30,450 nt of DNA. Origin: Prorocentrum cordatum. Lineage: Eukaryota > Sar > Dinophyceae > Prorocentrales > Prorocentraceae. The DNA is taken from positions 17,501 to 47,950 of the forward strand of contig CAUYUJ010007262.1 in the NCBI GenBank assembly GCA_963575745.1, in the 5' to 3' direction. Made by a program: the position numbers and the translations under genes. A model generated the notes under the pieces. It saw nothing but the letters and a program-made list of their open reading frames with translations, did not search any database and was not told the DNA's origin. Shown here piece by piece: positions 15,118-25,865 of the stretch. Positions within the stretch are counted from its first letter, which is position 1. Each line of letters opens with the position of its first letter.

Positions 15118-15480
15118 GCCGACTGACAGGGCGACGGACAGGGGCGACTGACAGGGGCGGAGGACAGGGCGACGGACAGGGCGAAAGACAAGCCTGGGGC
15201 GACGGACAGGGGACACGGACGGCGCGACGGACAGGGCGACAGACAGGACATGGGCGAATGACATGGCGACGCACAGGGGCGACGGGCAGGGCCACGGACA
15301 GGACAGCGGCGACGGACAAGGGCGACGGCCAGGGGCGACGGACAGGGCGACAGGCAGAAGCGACGGACAGCGGCGACGGACGTCACAGGGGCGCAGACAG
15401 CGGCGACGGACAGGACAGGGGCGACGGACAGGGGCGGCGGACAGGGGCGACGGACAGAGCGACGGACAGGGCGACGGACG
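15118..15480 (-). repeat. GACAGGGGCGACG tandem array
   Basis: Mirror of 12838-13200: about 28 imperfect 12-13-bp units. One substitution in a GGAGGACAGG unit (left GGTGGACAGG by complement) is visible. The last part (15340-15480) is the source-like match of the left-arm block at 6192-6330. Confidence 0.9.
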
Positions 15481-15790
15481 GGAGAACCCCTCAGACCCCA
15501 AATGGTCGCGAATCAATTAGCGCGGGGTCCAAACGCGGCGTTCGGCGCTTCTCGGGGCCCGCTATCTCGCGCCCTCAGGCCCCAAATGGTCGCGAATCAA
15601 TCAGTGCGGGGTCCAAACACGGCGGGCACGACCACGGCGGGTTCGGGCCACGGCGGGTTCGTGCCACAGCGGGGTGTGGCCACGGCGGGGGCCGGACCCC
15701 GCCGTGGCCGATCCCGCCGCGCCCACGCGCCCTCGGAAGGCGTCAAAACGCCGTCCGTGTTTGGACCTCGCACCTTGGCCCTTGTCCTCC
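15477..15790 (+). repeat. Extended hairpin module, right
   Basis: Mirror of 12541-12840. Two CCCCAAATGGTCGCGAAT units (15494 and about 15580), CCACGGCGGGTTC repeats and the 13-bp dyad GGCCACGGCGGGG (15678-15690) / CCCCGCCGTGGCC (15697-15709). The part up to 15681 is duplicated at 6192-6533. Confidence 0.87.
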
Positions 15791-15845
15791 TCCCGTGCTC
15801 CCCCAGCGCCTGGGAGCGCCCCTGGAACGCCTGGGAGCGCCTGGA
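15791..15845 (-). repeat. Isolated decamer remnant, right
   Basis: Mirror of 12474-12540: four or five inverted decamer units between the hairpin module and the GAACCGAGCC array. Confidence 0.8.
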
Positions 15846-16138
15846 GCTGAACCGATCCGAACCGATCCGAGCCCGAGCTGAACCCGAGCCGAACCGAGCC
15901 GAACCCGAGCCGAACCCGAGCCGAACCGAGCCAAACCCGAGCCGAGCCCGAGCCGAACCGAGCCGAACCCGAGCCGAACCCGAGCCGAACCGAGTCGAAT
16001 ACGGGCCGAAGCGGAGCCGACGCCGAGCCGAACCGAGCCGAGCCCGAGCCGAAACCGAGCCGAACCGATCCGAGCCCGAGCTGAACCCGAGCCGAACCGA
16101 GCCGAACCCGAGCCGAACCCGAGCCGAACCCGAACGCG
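15846..16138 (-). repeat. GAACCCGAGCC short tandem array
   Basis: Mirror of 12181-12473. About 25 units of an 11-12-bp word with the same variants, apparently identical to the left copy. Confidence 0.9.
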
Positions 16139-17075
16139 CGTAATTGCACCCATATCAGTGAGGCCAGAGGCATCCTCCGTCTCGCCCCCCTACCCCACGG
16201 TGGAAGCCTCTGTCTCACCCTCTCTCCGCCCTCCCACAGCGCCACGCGCGTAAATGCACCCATATCAGTGAGGCCAGAGGCATCCTCCGTCCCGCCCCCC
16301 TCCGCCACGGTGGCAGCCTCTGTCTCACCCTCTCTCCACCCTCCCGCAGCGCCACGCGCGTAAATGCACCCATATCAGTGAGGCCAGAGGCATCCTCCGT
16401 CCCGCACCCCTCGCCCACGGTGGAAGCCTCTGTCTCACCCTCTCTCCACCCTCCCACAGCGCCACGCGCGCTTAAATTCACCCATAATCATGGTTGCCAG
16501 AGGCACCATCCGTCCCTCGCCTCCCGACCCCACGGTGAAGCACCTGCCGTCCAACTCCTCCACCCTCCCACAGCACACGTGCGTAAAATGCACCATATCA
16601 GTGAGCAGAGGCATCCTCCGTCCTCTGCCCCCCTCTCCACGTTGTGAAAGCCTCTGTCTCACCCTTCTCTCCCCCTCCCTGCAGCGCCACGACTCTTAAG
16701 TGCACCCATATCAGTGAAGCCAGAGGCATACCTCCGTCCCGCTCCCCTCACCCCCGGTGGAAGCCTCTGGTGTCCCGCCCTCCTTCACCCTCCCACAGCG
16801 CCACGCGTGTTTAAATATGCACCCATATCAGTGAGGCCAGAGGCATCCTCCGCCCCGCCCCCCTCCACCACGGTTGAAGCCTCTGTCTCACCCTCTCTCC
16901 GCCCTCCCACAGCGCCACGCGCGTAAATGCACCCATATCAGTGAGGCCAGAGGCATCCCCCGTCCCGCCCGCCCCCCACAACGGTGGAAGCCTCTGTCCC
17001 ACCCTCTCTCCACCCTCCCACAGCGCCACGCGCGTAAGTGCACCCATATCAGTGAGGCCAGAGGCATCCTCCGTC
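16139..17075 (+). repeat. 110-bp satellite array, inner right cluster
   Basis: Mirror of 11263-12180, about nine units of CATATCAGTGAGGCCAGAGG. Units between about 16470 and 16820 are degenerate (for example CATAATCATGGTTGCCAGAG and TGAGCAGAGGCATCC). Their damage does not mirror the damage in the left array, although it falls in the corresponding zone. Confidence 0.9.
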
Positions 17076-17254
17076 GGACGGGAGAACCCCTCAGACCCCA
17101 AATGGTCGCGAATCAACCAGTGCGGGGTCCAAACGCGGCGGGCGCGGCCACGGCGGGTTCGGGCCACGGCGGGTTCGTGCCACAGCGGGAGGTGGCCACG
17201 GCGGGGGCCGGACCCCGCCGTGGCCGATCCCACCGCGCTCTCAGGCGCTCCCAA
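17076..17254 (+). repeat. Hairpin module, inner right
   Basis: Mirror of 11078-11262, but it retains the full GACGGGAGAACCCCTCAGACC lead that is shortened on the left. Dyad GGCCACGGCGGGG (17194-17206) / CCCCGCCGTGGCC (17213-17225). Confidence 0.85.
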
Positions 17255-17632
17255 GCGTGGTGGGTGGGTGGGTGGGTATCGTGCTGCGTGCGGCCGTGCG
17301 AGGGCGCGGGCGCGGGCGCGGGCGCGGGCCGCGGGCTCGGGCCGGGCGCGTTGGTGGGTGGGTGGGTGGTGGTGGTGGGTGGCAGGGCGGGCGTGCGCGC
17401 GCGCGGGCGGGCGGGCGGGCGGGCGGGTGGGTGGGTGTGTGGGTGGGTGGGTGGGTTGGCGGGCGGGCGGGTGGGTGGGTGGGTCGGTGGGTGGGTGTGT
17501 GGGTGGGTGGCTGGGTGGGTGGGTGGGTGGGTGGCTGGGTGGGTGGGTGGGTGGGTGGGTGGCTGTGTGGGTGGGTGGCTGTGTGGCTGGGTGGCTGGGT
17601 GGGTGGGTGGGTGGGTGGGTGGGTGCTCCAGA
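17255..17632 (+). repeat. GGGT, GGGCGC and GGGC tracts
   Basis: Mirror of 10661-11077. The outer 200 bp match, but the hexamer section (17280-17350) is shorter, with GTGCTGCGTGCGGCCGTGCG at its edge. The following GGTGGTGGTGGG also differs from the left. Confidence 0.85.
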
Positions 17633-17990
17633 AGCGCACCCAGGTGGTCGCGAAACGCTGGGCATCGCAGCATCTTTATTGCCACCGCTGGCAGGGAGCA
17701 GCAACTGAACCAACCAGTGTAAGTTAAGCGTGTGCGCTCAACGCTGAGATCATCCAAGACATGCGCCTGCCCCTCTCCTTTTCAGCGCTGGCATCGCCAA
17801 CTCAATTGGTACGTTGGCCTATGCGTTGTGCCTGGGTCGGCTCAGACAGTGTGCCCCATCCTGCGCTTGTACCAGGTGACCTCCTGCGTTGCCAGCCTGT
17901 CCTGGAGGGGGGGTGGGCATTCCCTTCCCCATGCCGCATGCCCCCCTCCCTCTTTTCCGAAACCTCAGGGCACGTAATGAGCGTGTAGAC
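17633..17990. other. Low-copy island, right copy
   Basis: Mirror of 10303-10660. Sequence and the 75- and 81-codon frames (17761-17988, 17732-17977, + strand) are unchanged between arms. No domain is recognised in either frame. It is the best single-copy tag for testing whether the palindrome is real. Confidence 0.75.
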
Positions 17991-18205
17991 GCTGGTAGAG
18001 CACGGGAGGAGGAGCTGCGCGCCCAGGCGCTCCCAGGCGCCCCCTGGCGCTCTCAGGCGCCCCAGAAGCGCACCCCAAGCGCTGGGAGACCACGGGAGGA
18101 GGAGCTGCGCCCAGGCGCTCCCAGGCGCTCCAGAAGCGTTCCCAAGCGCTGGGAGAGCGCGGGAGGAGGAGATGCGCGCCCATGACCTCTCAGGCGCTCT
18201 CAGGC
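17991..18205 (+). repeat. Decamer block 9, right
   Basis: Mirror of 10084-10312, clean sequence. It exits through CTCTCAGGCGTGGCGGGTGG. Confidence 0.85.
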
Positions 18206-18420
18206 GTGGCGGGTGGGTGGGTGGGTGGCTGGGTGGGGGTGGGCTGGTGAGCGGGTGGGTGGCTGGCTGGGTGGGTGGGCGGGTGGGTGGGTGGCTGGTT
18301 GGCTGGGTGGCTAAGTGGCTGGGTGGCTGGGTGGCTGGGTGGCTGCATGGGTGGGTGGCTGGGTGGCTGGGTGGGTGGCTGGGTGGGTGGCTGGGTGGGT
18401 GGGTGTGTGGGTGGGTGCTC
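18206..18420 (+). repeat. GGGT/GGCT tract, right
   Basis: Mirror of 9883-10083 with GGCTAAGTGGC and GGCTGCATGGG variants. It carries a local difference (GGGTGGGGGTGGGC near 18229-18242). Confidence 0.9.
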
Positions 18421-18805
18421 CAGAAGCGTTTCCCAAGCGCTGGGGGAGCCACGGGAGGAGGAGCTGCGCGCCCAGGCCGCTCCCAGGCGCACCCAGGCGG
18501 CACCAAGCGCCTCACCGGCGCTCCAGAAAGCGCACCCAGCCGCTGGTGGAGCACGGGAGGAGGAAGCTGCGGCGCCCAGCGCTCCCGATGCACCCCCACA
18601 GGTGCTCCGTGGCGCTGGGAGATGCACTAGGGAGGAAACTGTCGCGCCCATGGGCGCTCCCCAGCGCACCCAGGCGCTGAGAGAAAGCACTGGAGGAGGA
18701 GCTGCGCGCCAGCGCTTCCAGCGCCCCCCAGCGCCCCAGATGGGCCACCAGAACGCACCCCTGCTGAGAGAGGCCGGGAGGATGAGCTTCTCCAAGGCGC
18801 TCCAG

Positions 18806-18858
<53 letters not shown>

Positions 18859-19020
18859 TAAGCGCACCCAAGCGCTGGGAGAGCTCGGGGCGAGGAGCTG
18901 CGCGCCCAGGCGCTCCCAGGCGCTCCCTGGCGCTCGCAGGCGCTCCAGAAGCGCTCCCAAGCGCTGGGGGAGCGCGGGAGGAGGAGATGCGCGCCCAGGC
19001 GCTCTCAGGCGTTCCCAAGC
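18421..19020 (+). repeat. Decamer block 8, right, with noisy patch
   Basis: Mirror of 9303-9882. From about 18445 to 18800 there are frequent one- and two-base insertions, deletions and substitutions relative to the left copy (GAGCCACGGG, CAGGCCGCTCC, AGAAAGCGC, ATGCACTAGGGAGG). From about 18800 to 19020 the match is clean again. The damage resembles uncorrected sequencing error rather than selection-free decay spread evenly. Confidence 0.85.
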
Positions 19021-19332
19021 GTGGTGGGTGGGTGGGCGGGTGGGTGGGAGGGTGTTTGGGTGGCTGGGTGGCTGGGTGGCTGGTGGCTGGGGGTGGCTGG
19101 TGGCTGGGGGCGGTCGATGGGTGGGTGGGTGGGTGGGTGTTTGGGTGGGGTTTGGTGTGGTGGTGGGTTGGGTGGGTGGGTGGTGGTTGGTGTTGGGGTT
19201 GGTGGTGGGGTGTGGGGGGTGGAAGTGGGCGGGCGGCGGGCGTGCGGGCGGCGGGGTGGGTGGTGGGTGGGTGTGTGGGGTGGGTGGGTGGCTGGGTGGC
19301 TGGTGGGTGGCTGGGTGCTGGGTTGGTGGGTG
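19021..19332 (+). repeat. GGGT spacer, right-specific
   Basis: Mirror position of 8967-9302. Both ends match, but the interior (GGTGTTTGGG, GGTTGGTGTTGGGG, GGGCGGCGGGCGTGCG) does not. About equal length. No gene. Confidence 0.8.
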
Positions 19333-19482
19333 CTCCAGAAGCGCTCCCAAGTCGCTGTGGGGGAGGGGGGCGCGGGCGGAGGATCTGGCCTGCCCCAGGC
19401 GCTACCATGCGCTCCCAGGCGCTCCTAGGCGCATCAGAAGCGCACCCAGACGCTGTGAGAGCACGAGGGGGAGAGCTGCGCG

Positions 19483-19523
<41 letters not shown>

Positions 19524-20085
19524 CAGAAGCGCCCCCAAGCGCTGTGAGAGCGAGGGATGAGGAGCTGCGCACCCAAGCGCTCCCACGCCCTCCCTGGCGC
19601 TCTCAGGCGCACCAGAAGCGCACCCAGGCGCTGGGAGAGCACGGGGGGAGGAACTGCGCCCAGGCGCTCCCAAGCGCTCACTGGCGCTCCCAGGCGCCAG
19701 AAGCGTTCCCAAGCGCTGGAGCGCGCCTGGGAGCGCGGGGGGAGGAGCTGCGCGCCTGTGAGCGCCTGGGAGCGCCTGGGCGCAGCTCCTCCTCCCGTGC
19801 TCACCCAGCGCCTGGGAGCGCTTCTGGAGCGCCTGGGGGCGCTTGGGTGCGCCTGGGAGCGCCTGGGCGCGCAGCTCCTCCTCCCGTGCTCACCCAGCGC
19901 TTGGGAGCGCTTCTGGTGCGCCTGGGAGCGCTTGGGCGCGCCTGGGCGCGCAGCTCCTCCTCCAGTGCTCCCCCAGCGCCTGGGGGCGCCTGGGTGCGTC
20001 TGGGAGCGCTTGGGGGCGCCTGGCTGCGCCTGGGCGCACAGCTCCTCCTCCCGTGCTCCCACAGCGCCTGGAAACGCTTCTGGAG
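19333..20085. repeat. Decamer blocks 7 and 6, right
   Basis: Mirror of 8225-8966. Forward decamers run to about 19725 and inverted ones afterwards, with the flip near 19740-19755. The entry (19338-19400, AAGTCGCTGTGGGGGAGG, GGATCTGGCCTGCCCC) is noisier than the left copy. Confidence 0.85.
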
Positions 20086-20545
20086 CACCCACCCACCCAA
20101 CCACCAACCCACCCAGCAACCCAGTCACCCAGCCACCCAGCCACCCAGCCACCCAGCCACCCAGCCTGCCACCCAGCCAACCCAGCACCCAGCCACGCGC
20201 AGCAACCCAATACGCCATGCCACGCCACCCACGCCACACCACCCATACCCCGCACACACGCCCCCCGCCCGCTCGCCCACCCGCCGCACCCACACACCCA
20301 ACCGCCCACCGCACGGGCTCGGTGGTGGGTGGTTGGGTGGGTGGTGGGTGGGTGGCGCGGGTGGGTGCGCCTGTGGTGGTGGGTGGGTGGGGTGGGTGGT
20401 TGGGTGGGTGGGTGGGTGGGTGGGTGGGCGGGCGAGCGGGCGGGCGGGCGGGCGGGTGGGTGGGTGGGTGGGTGTGTGGGTGGGTGGGTGGCTGGGTTGC
20501 TGGGTTGCTGGGTGGGTGGCTGGGTGGCTGGGTTGGTGGGTGCTC
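20086..20545. repeat. CCCA-to-GGGT switch, right
   Basis: Mirror of 7783-8224. CCCA/GCCA runs to about 20185, then a degenerate segment (20186-20320, with ACGCGCAGCAACCC and ATGCCACGCCACC) stands where the left arm has regular CCCA and the CCACCC-GT-GGGTGG axis. GGGT runs from about 20324. Confidence 0.8.
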
Positions 20546-20920
20546 CAGAAGCACTCTCAGGCGCTGGAGGGGAGCGCGGGAGGAGGAGCTGCGCGCCCAG
20601 GCGCTGCCAGGCGCTCGCAGGCGCTCCCAGGCGCACCAGAAGCGCTCCCAGACGCTGTGAGAGCACGGGATGGGGAGCTGCGCGCCCAGGCGCTCCCAGG
20701 CGCACCCAGGCGCACCCAGGCGCTCCAGAAGCGCTCCCAGGCGCTGGGAGAGCACGGGGAGAGGAGCTGCGCACCCAGGCGCTCCCATGCCCTCCTTGGC
20801 GCTCTCAGGCGCTCCAGAAGCGCACCCAGGCGCTGGGAGAGCACGGGTGGAGGAGCTGCGCCCAGGCGCTCCCAGGCGCTCACTGGCGCTCCCAGGCGCT
20901 CGAGAAGCGCTCCCAAGCGT
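20546..20920 (+). repeat. Decamer block 5, right
   Basis: Mirror of 7400-7782. By eye a near-identical match, leaving through CTCCCAAGCGTGGTGGG. Confidence 0.88.
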
Positions 20921-21370
20921 GGTGGGTGGGTGGGTGGGTTGGTGGGTGGGTGGGTGGGTGGCTGGTTGCTGGGTTGATGGGTGGCTGGGAACGGTCGGGC
21001 AGGTGGGGGGGTGGGGTGGGGAGATGGGGTTGGGTGGGTGGGTGGGGCGGGGTGGTGGGATGGTTGGGGGTTGGGATGGGGTTGGTGGTGGTGGGTGGGG
21101 CTGGCGGGCAGGCGGGCGGGCGGGCGGCGGTGGGTGGGTGGGTGGGTGGGGTTGGGTGTGGTGGGTGGGGTGGGTGTGTGGGGTGGTGTGGGTGGGTGGG
21201 TGGGTGGGTGGGTGGGTGAGCGGGTGGGTGCGCGGTGGGGTGCGCGAGTTTGGTGGTGGGGGTAGATGGGTTGGGTGGGTGGGTGGGTGGGTGGTGGGTG
21301 GGTGTGCGCGGTCGTGCGGGCGGGGCGGCGGGCGGGTGGTTGGGTGGGGGGTGGGTGGGTTGGCGGGTGC
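20921..21370 (+). repeat. GGGT spacer, right-specific
   Basis: Mirror position of 6958-7399. The ends are shared and the interior differs (GGTTGCTGGGTTGATGGG, AACGGTCGGGCAGG, GGTGGGGTGCGCGAG). No gene. Confidence 0.82.
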
Positions 21371-21738
21371 TCCAGAAGCGCTCCTAGGCGCTGGGGGGGA
21401 GCGCGGGAGGAGGAGCTGCGCGCCCAGGCGCTGCCAGGCGCTCCCAGGCGCTCCTAGGCGCATCAGAAGCGCCCCCAGACGCTGTGGGAGCACGGGAGGG
21501 TGGGCTGCGCGCCCATGCGCTCACAGGCGCACCCAGGCGCTCCCAGGCGCTCCAGAAGCGATCCTAGGCGCTGGGAGAGCACGGGAAGAGGAGCTGCGAA
21601 CCCAAGCGCTCCCAGGCCCTCCCTGGCGCTCTCAGGCGCTCCAGAGGCGCACCCAGGCGCTGGGGGAGCACGGGGCGAGGAGCTGCGCCCAGGCGCTCCC
21701 AGGCGCTCACTGGCGCTCCCAGGCGCCCGCTCCCAAGC
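21371..21738 (+). repeat. Decamer block 4, right
   Basis: Mirror of 6583-6957, including the diagnostic GGCGCCCGCTCCC end that distinguishes it from block 3. Clean sequence with one or two substitutions. Confidence 0.88.
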
Positions 21739-22300
21739 GTGGTGGTAGGTGGGTGGGTGGGTGGGTGGGTGGGTGGGTGGCTGGGTGGCTGGGTTGCTGG
21801 ATGGCTGGGTGGCTGGGTTGCTGGGCGGTCGGGCGGTTGGGCGGGTGGTGGTGGGTAGGTGGTGTGGGTGGTGGGGTGGGTGGCGTGGGTGGGGTGGGGT
21901 GGGGACGGGGTGGGTTGGGTTGTTGTGGGGGGTGTGGAGTCGTGGGTGGGTGGGCGGGCGGGCGAGCAGGCGGGCGGGGCGGGCGAGCGCGGGTTGGTGG
22001 TGGGTGGGTGGGTGGGTTGGGTGGGTGGGGTGGTGGGGTGGTGTGGTGGGGTGGGGGGGTGGGGTGGCGTGGGGGCGTGGGTGGGTGGGGTGGGTGGTGG
22101 ATGGGTTGGGGGGTGGGTGGGTGGGTGGGTGGGTGGAAGTGCGCGGGCGCTGGGTGCGATGGGTGGGTGGGTGGGTGGGTGGGCGGGTGGGTGGTGGGTG
22201 GGTGGTGGGTGGGGGCGGTGCGGGCGAGCGGGCGGGCGGGCGGGCGAGGGCGGGCGGTCGGGTCGGGTGGGTGGGTGGGTGGGTGGGTGGGTGGGTGGAT
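21739..22300 (+). repeat. GGGT spacer lacking the 340-bp block
   Basis: Mirror position of 5991-6582. It is entirely G-rich tetranucleotide/pentanucleotide sequence with GCGAGCAGGCGGGC clusters. The left arm has the 340-bp hairpin-module copy in the corresponding place. Total lengths differ by only about 30 bp. Confidence 0.85.
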
Positions 22301-22660
22301 GCTCGCGGGCATCGTTAGTTAACGAGGGTTCGATATGGGCACCCTCCCTCGCAGCGCTCGGCGACGTCCGCGGCGAAACCAACACGAGACCGATCTGGCT
22401 TGCACGGTTCCATACGGCGCCGACACGGCTCGTATACGGCTCACATGACGGTGCATACAACCGCCTTGTGCCGCGCGGTATGGTCTGTATGGTCCTGTAT
22501 GTTTTTCTGTACTTTTTCTGTATTTTTCTGTACTTTTCCTGTATTTTCATGTACTTTTCCTGTACTTTTCTGTACGTTTAAATTAAGCTATGGAGGAAAC
22601 TAACTGTGCCCCCCCCCAGGCTAATCCCTAAACGCTAGCGGCCAGGACTGGCAGATCCTC
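22301..22660. other. A-tract island A, copy 2 (inverted)
   Basis: Mirror of 5633-5990: the TCGTTA-GT-TAACGA dyad near 22312-22325, ACGG words about 11 bp apart (22400-22455), seven phased T-tracts (about 22502-22572) and GTTTAAATTAA. It matches the left copy apart from minor length changes in the C run near 22609. Confidence 0.85.
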
Positions 22661-23190
22661 CCACCCACCCCACCCACCCAACCCCACCCACCCACCCACC
22701 CACCAGCCCGCCCGCCCGCCTGCCCGCCCACCCACCCACCCACCCACCCCACCCCACCCCACCCCACCCCACCCCACCACCCACCACCCCACCCCACCCA
22801 CCCGCGCACCCACCCACCCACCCACCCCACCACCCACCAACCATCCACCCCACCACCCACCCACCCACCCACCCACCCACCCACCCCACCCCACCCACCC
22901 ACCCACCCCCAAAAAAAATCCCCCCCACCCAACCCCACCCACCCACCCACCCCACCAAACCCGCGCTCGCCCGCCCGCCCGCCTGCTCGCCCGCCCGCCC
23001 ACCCACACACCCACCCACCCACACACCCAACCCCACCCACCCCACCCCCACCCCACACCCACCCACCCCACCCACCCACCACCTACCCACCACCGCACGA
23101 CCGCCCCAGTAAAGCCACCCAGCATCCAGCCACCCCAGCCACCCAGCCACCCACCACCCCACCCACCCACCCACCCACCCACCTACCACC
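22661..23190 (-). repeat. CCCA/CCCCA spacer, right-specific interior
   Basis: Mirror position of 5106-5632. The six CCCCA pentamers (about 22745-22775) are shared. The middle differs, with an A8 run in a C-rich context at 22911-22918 and AGTAAAGCCACCC near 23110. No gene. Confidence 0.85.
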
Positions 23191-23540
23191 ACGCTTGGGA
23201 GCGCTTCTGGAGCGCCTGGGAGCGCCAGTGAGCGCCTGGGGGCGCCTGGGCGCAGCTCCTCCCCCCGTGCTCCCCCAGCGCCTGGGTGCGCCTCTGGAGC
23301 GCCTGAGAGCGCCAGGGAGGGCCTGGGAGCGCTTGGGTGCCCAGCTCCTCTTCCCGTGCTCTCCCAGCGCCTGGGATCGCTTCTGGAGCGCCTGGGGGCG
23401 CCTGGGTGCGCCTGTGAGCGCCTGGGCGCGCAGCTCACCCTCCCGTGCTCCCACAGCGTCTGGGGGCGCTTCTGATGCGCCTAGGAGCGCCTGGGAGCGC
23501 CTGGCAGCGCCTGGGCGCGCAGCTCCTCCTCCCGCGCCCA
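23191..23540 (-). repeat. Decamer block 3, right
   Basis: Mirror of 4756-5105, essentially unchanged. Confidence 0.9.
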
Positions 23541-24395
23541 ACCCAGCCACCCAGCCACCCACCCAGCCACCCAGCCACCCACCCACCCACCCACCCGCCC
23601 ACACACCCACCCGCCCGCCCGCCCACCCGCCCGCCCGCTCGCCCGCCCACCCACCCACCCACCCACCCACCCACCCACCACACACCCACCCAACCCACCC
23701 CACCAACCCACCCCCACCCACCCATCCACCCACCCACCACCCACTCGCGCACCCACCCGCGCACCCACCCACCCAACCCACCCACCCACCCACCCCACCC
23801 ACCCCACCCCACCCAAACCTCACCCCACCCACCCCCACCCACCCAAACCCACCCAAACCACCCACTACCAACCCGCCCGCCCGCCCGCCCGCCTGCCCGC
23901 CCGCCCACCCACCCACCCACCACCCACCCACCCATCCCACCCAACCCCACCACACCCCCACCCCCCACCCACCACACCCACCTGCCGACCCGCTCCCCTC
24001 GACCGCCCAGCCACCCCAGCCACCCGCCATCAGCCCACCCAGCACCCAGCCAACCACCCCCCACCCACCCACCCACCCACCACCCACCCACCATCCATCC
24101 ACCCACCACAACCCCACACCACCCACCCCACCCACCCACCCCACCAACCCAACCCCACCCACCCACCCACCCTCCTACCCGCCCGCTCGCCCGCCCGCCT
24201 ACGTAGCCACCCACCCACCCACCCACCCACCCCACCCCACCCACCCAACCCCACCCCCACCCACCCACCCCACCCACCCACCACCACCCACCCACCCGCC
24301 CACCCGCCCAGCCACCAGCCAACCCAGCCACCCAGCCACCCATGCAAACACCCAACCCACCCACCCACCCACCCACCCACCCACCCACCCACCAC
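23541..24395 (-). repeat. CCCA spacer, right-specific interior
   Basis: Mirror position of 3906-4755. The first 130 bp and the boundary are shared, and the interior differs through most of its length (for example CTGCCGACCCGCTCCCC near 23980 and CCTACGTAGCC near 24198). Total length differs from the left by only a few bases. Confidence 0.83.
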
Positions 24396-24945
24396 GCTTG
24401 GGAGCGCCTGAGAGCGCCTGGGCGCGCAGCTCCTCATCCCGCGCTCCCCCAGCGCTTGGGAGCGCTTCTGGAGCGCCTGCGAGCGCCAGGGAGCGCCTGG
24501 GAGCGCCTGGGTGCGCAGCTCCTCGCCCCGAGCTCTCCCAGCGCTTGGGGGCGTTTGGCCTGGGAGCGCCTGGGAGCGCCTGGGCGCAGCTCCTCCTCCC
24601 GTGCTCTCCCAGCGCATGGGTGCGCTTCTGGGGCCCTTGGGGGCGCTCGGGGGCGCCTGGGAGCGCCTGGGCGCGCAGCTCCTCATCCCGTGCTCTCCCA
24701 GCGCTGGGTGCGCCTGGGAGCGCATGGGCGCGCAGTTCCTCCTCTCGTGCTTTCCCAGCGCCTGGGAGCACTTGTGGGAGCGCATGGGAGCGCCTGGGCG
24801 CGCAGCTCCTCCTCCCGTGCTCCCCCAGCGCCTGGGTGCGCTTCTGGAGCGCCTGGGAGCGCCTGGGTGCGCCTGGGTGCGCCTGGGAGCGCCTGGGCGC
24901 GCAGCTCCTCCTCCCGTGCTCCCCCAGCGCTTGGAAACGCTTCTG
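24396..24945 (-). repeat. Decamer block 2, right
   Basis: Mirror of 3352-3905 with only a few substitutions (for example CTCCTCATCCCG at 24680-24690 where the left copy implies CTCCTCCTCCCG). Confidence 0.9.
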
Positions 24946-25165
24946 GAGCACCCACCCACCCACCCACCCAGCCACCCACCCAGCCACCCAGCCACACACC
25001 CATGCAGCCACCCAGCCACCCAGCCACCCAGCCACTTAGCCACCCAGCCAACCAGCCACCCACCCACCCGCCCACCCACCCAGCCAGCCACCCACCCGCT
25101 CACCAGCCCACCCGCCCAGCCACCCAGCCACCCACCCATCCACCCACCCACTCACCCACCCGCTA
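24946..25165 (-). repeat. CCCA/GCCA tract, right
   Basis: Mirror of 3134-3351. It shares all rare variants (CCACTTAGCC, CAACCAGCC, CCATGCAGCC) and ends in ACCCGCTACGCTTGAGAGCG. Confidence 0.9.
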
Positions 25166-25464
25166 CGCTTGAGAGCGCCTGAGAGGTCATGGGCGCGCAG
25201 CTCCTCCTCCCGCTGGGAACGCTTCTGGAGCGCCTGGGAGCGCCTGGGCGCAGCTCCTCCCCCCGTGGTCTCCCAGCGCCTGGGAGCGCTTCTGGAGCGC
25301 TTGAGAGCGCCAGGGGGCGCCTGGGAGCGCCTGGGCGCGCAGCTCCTCCTCCCGTGCTCTACCAGCGCCTGGGAGCGCTTCTGGAGCGCCTGGGAGCGCT
25401 TGGGCGCGCCTGGGCGCGCAGCCCCCCCTCCCGTGCCCTCCCAGCGCCTGGGTGCGCTTCTGGT

Positions 25465-25503
<39 letters not shown>

Positions 25504-25555
25504 CGCGCAGCTCCTCCTCCCGCGCTCTCCCAGCGCCTGGGCGCGCTTCTGGAGC
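25166..25555 (-). repeat. Decamer block 1, right
   Basis: Mirror of 2741-3133, apparently unchanged. Confidence 0.9.
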
Positions 25556-25781
25556 ACCCACCCACCCACCCACCCACCCAGCCACCCAGCCACACAGCCA
25601 CCCACCCACACAGCCACCCACCCACCCACCCACCCAGCCACCCACCCACCCACACACCCACCCACCCAGCCACCCACCCACACACCCACCCACCGACCCA
25701 CCCACCCACCCGCCCGCCCGCCCACCCACCCACCCACCCACCGACCCACCCGCCCGCTCGCCCACCCACCCACCCACCCAA

Positions 25782-25863
<82 letters not shown>

Positions 25864-25865
25864 TA
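25556..25865 (-). repeat. CCCA, GCGCCC hexamer and CGCA tracts
   Basis: Mirror of 2400-2740. The hexamer run (25785-25828) is shorter than on the left and is followed by a plain GCAC run (25829-25862), where the left has mixed GCGC/GTGC. Confidence 0.88.

Noticed and set aside
18275-21493. Very long overlapping open frames, 900 codons on + (18275-20977) and 993 codons on - (18512-21493)
   Set aside because: Both strands are open over the same DNA, the peptides are periodic (GGWVGGW, THPPTHPP, APRRSQALPG), and the frames run through an indel-rich patch and several repeat families. Repeats without stop words give such frames by chance. The same applies to every long frame in the window.
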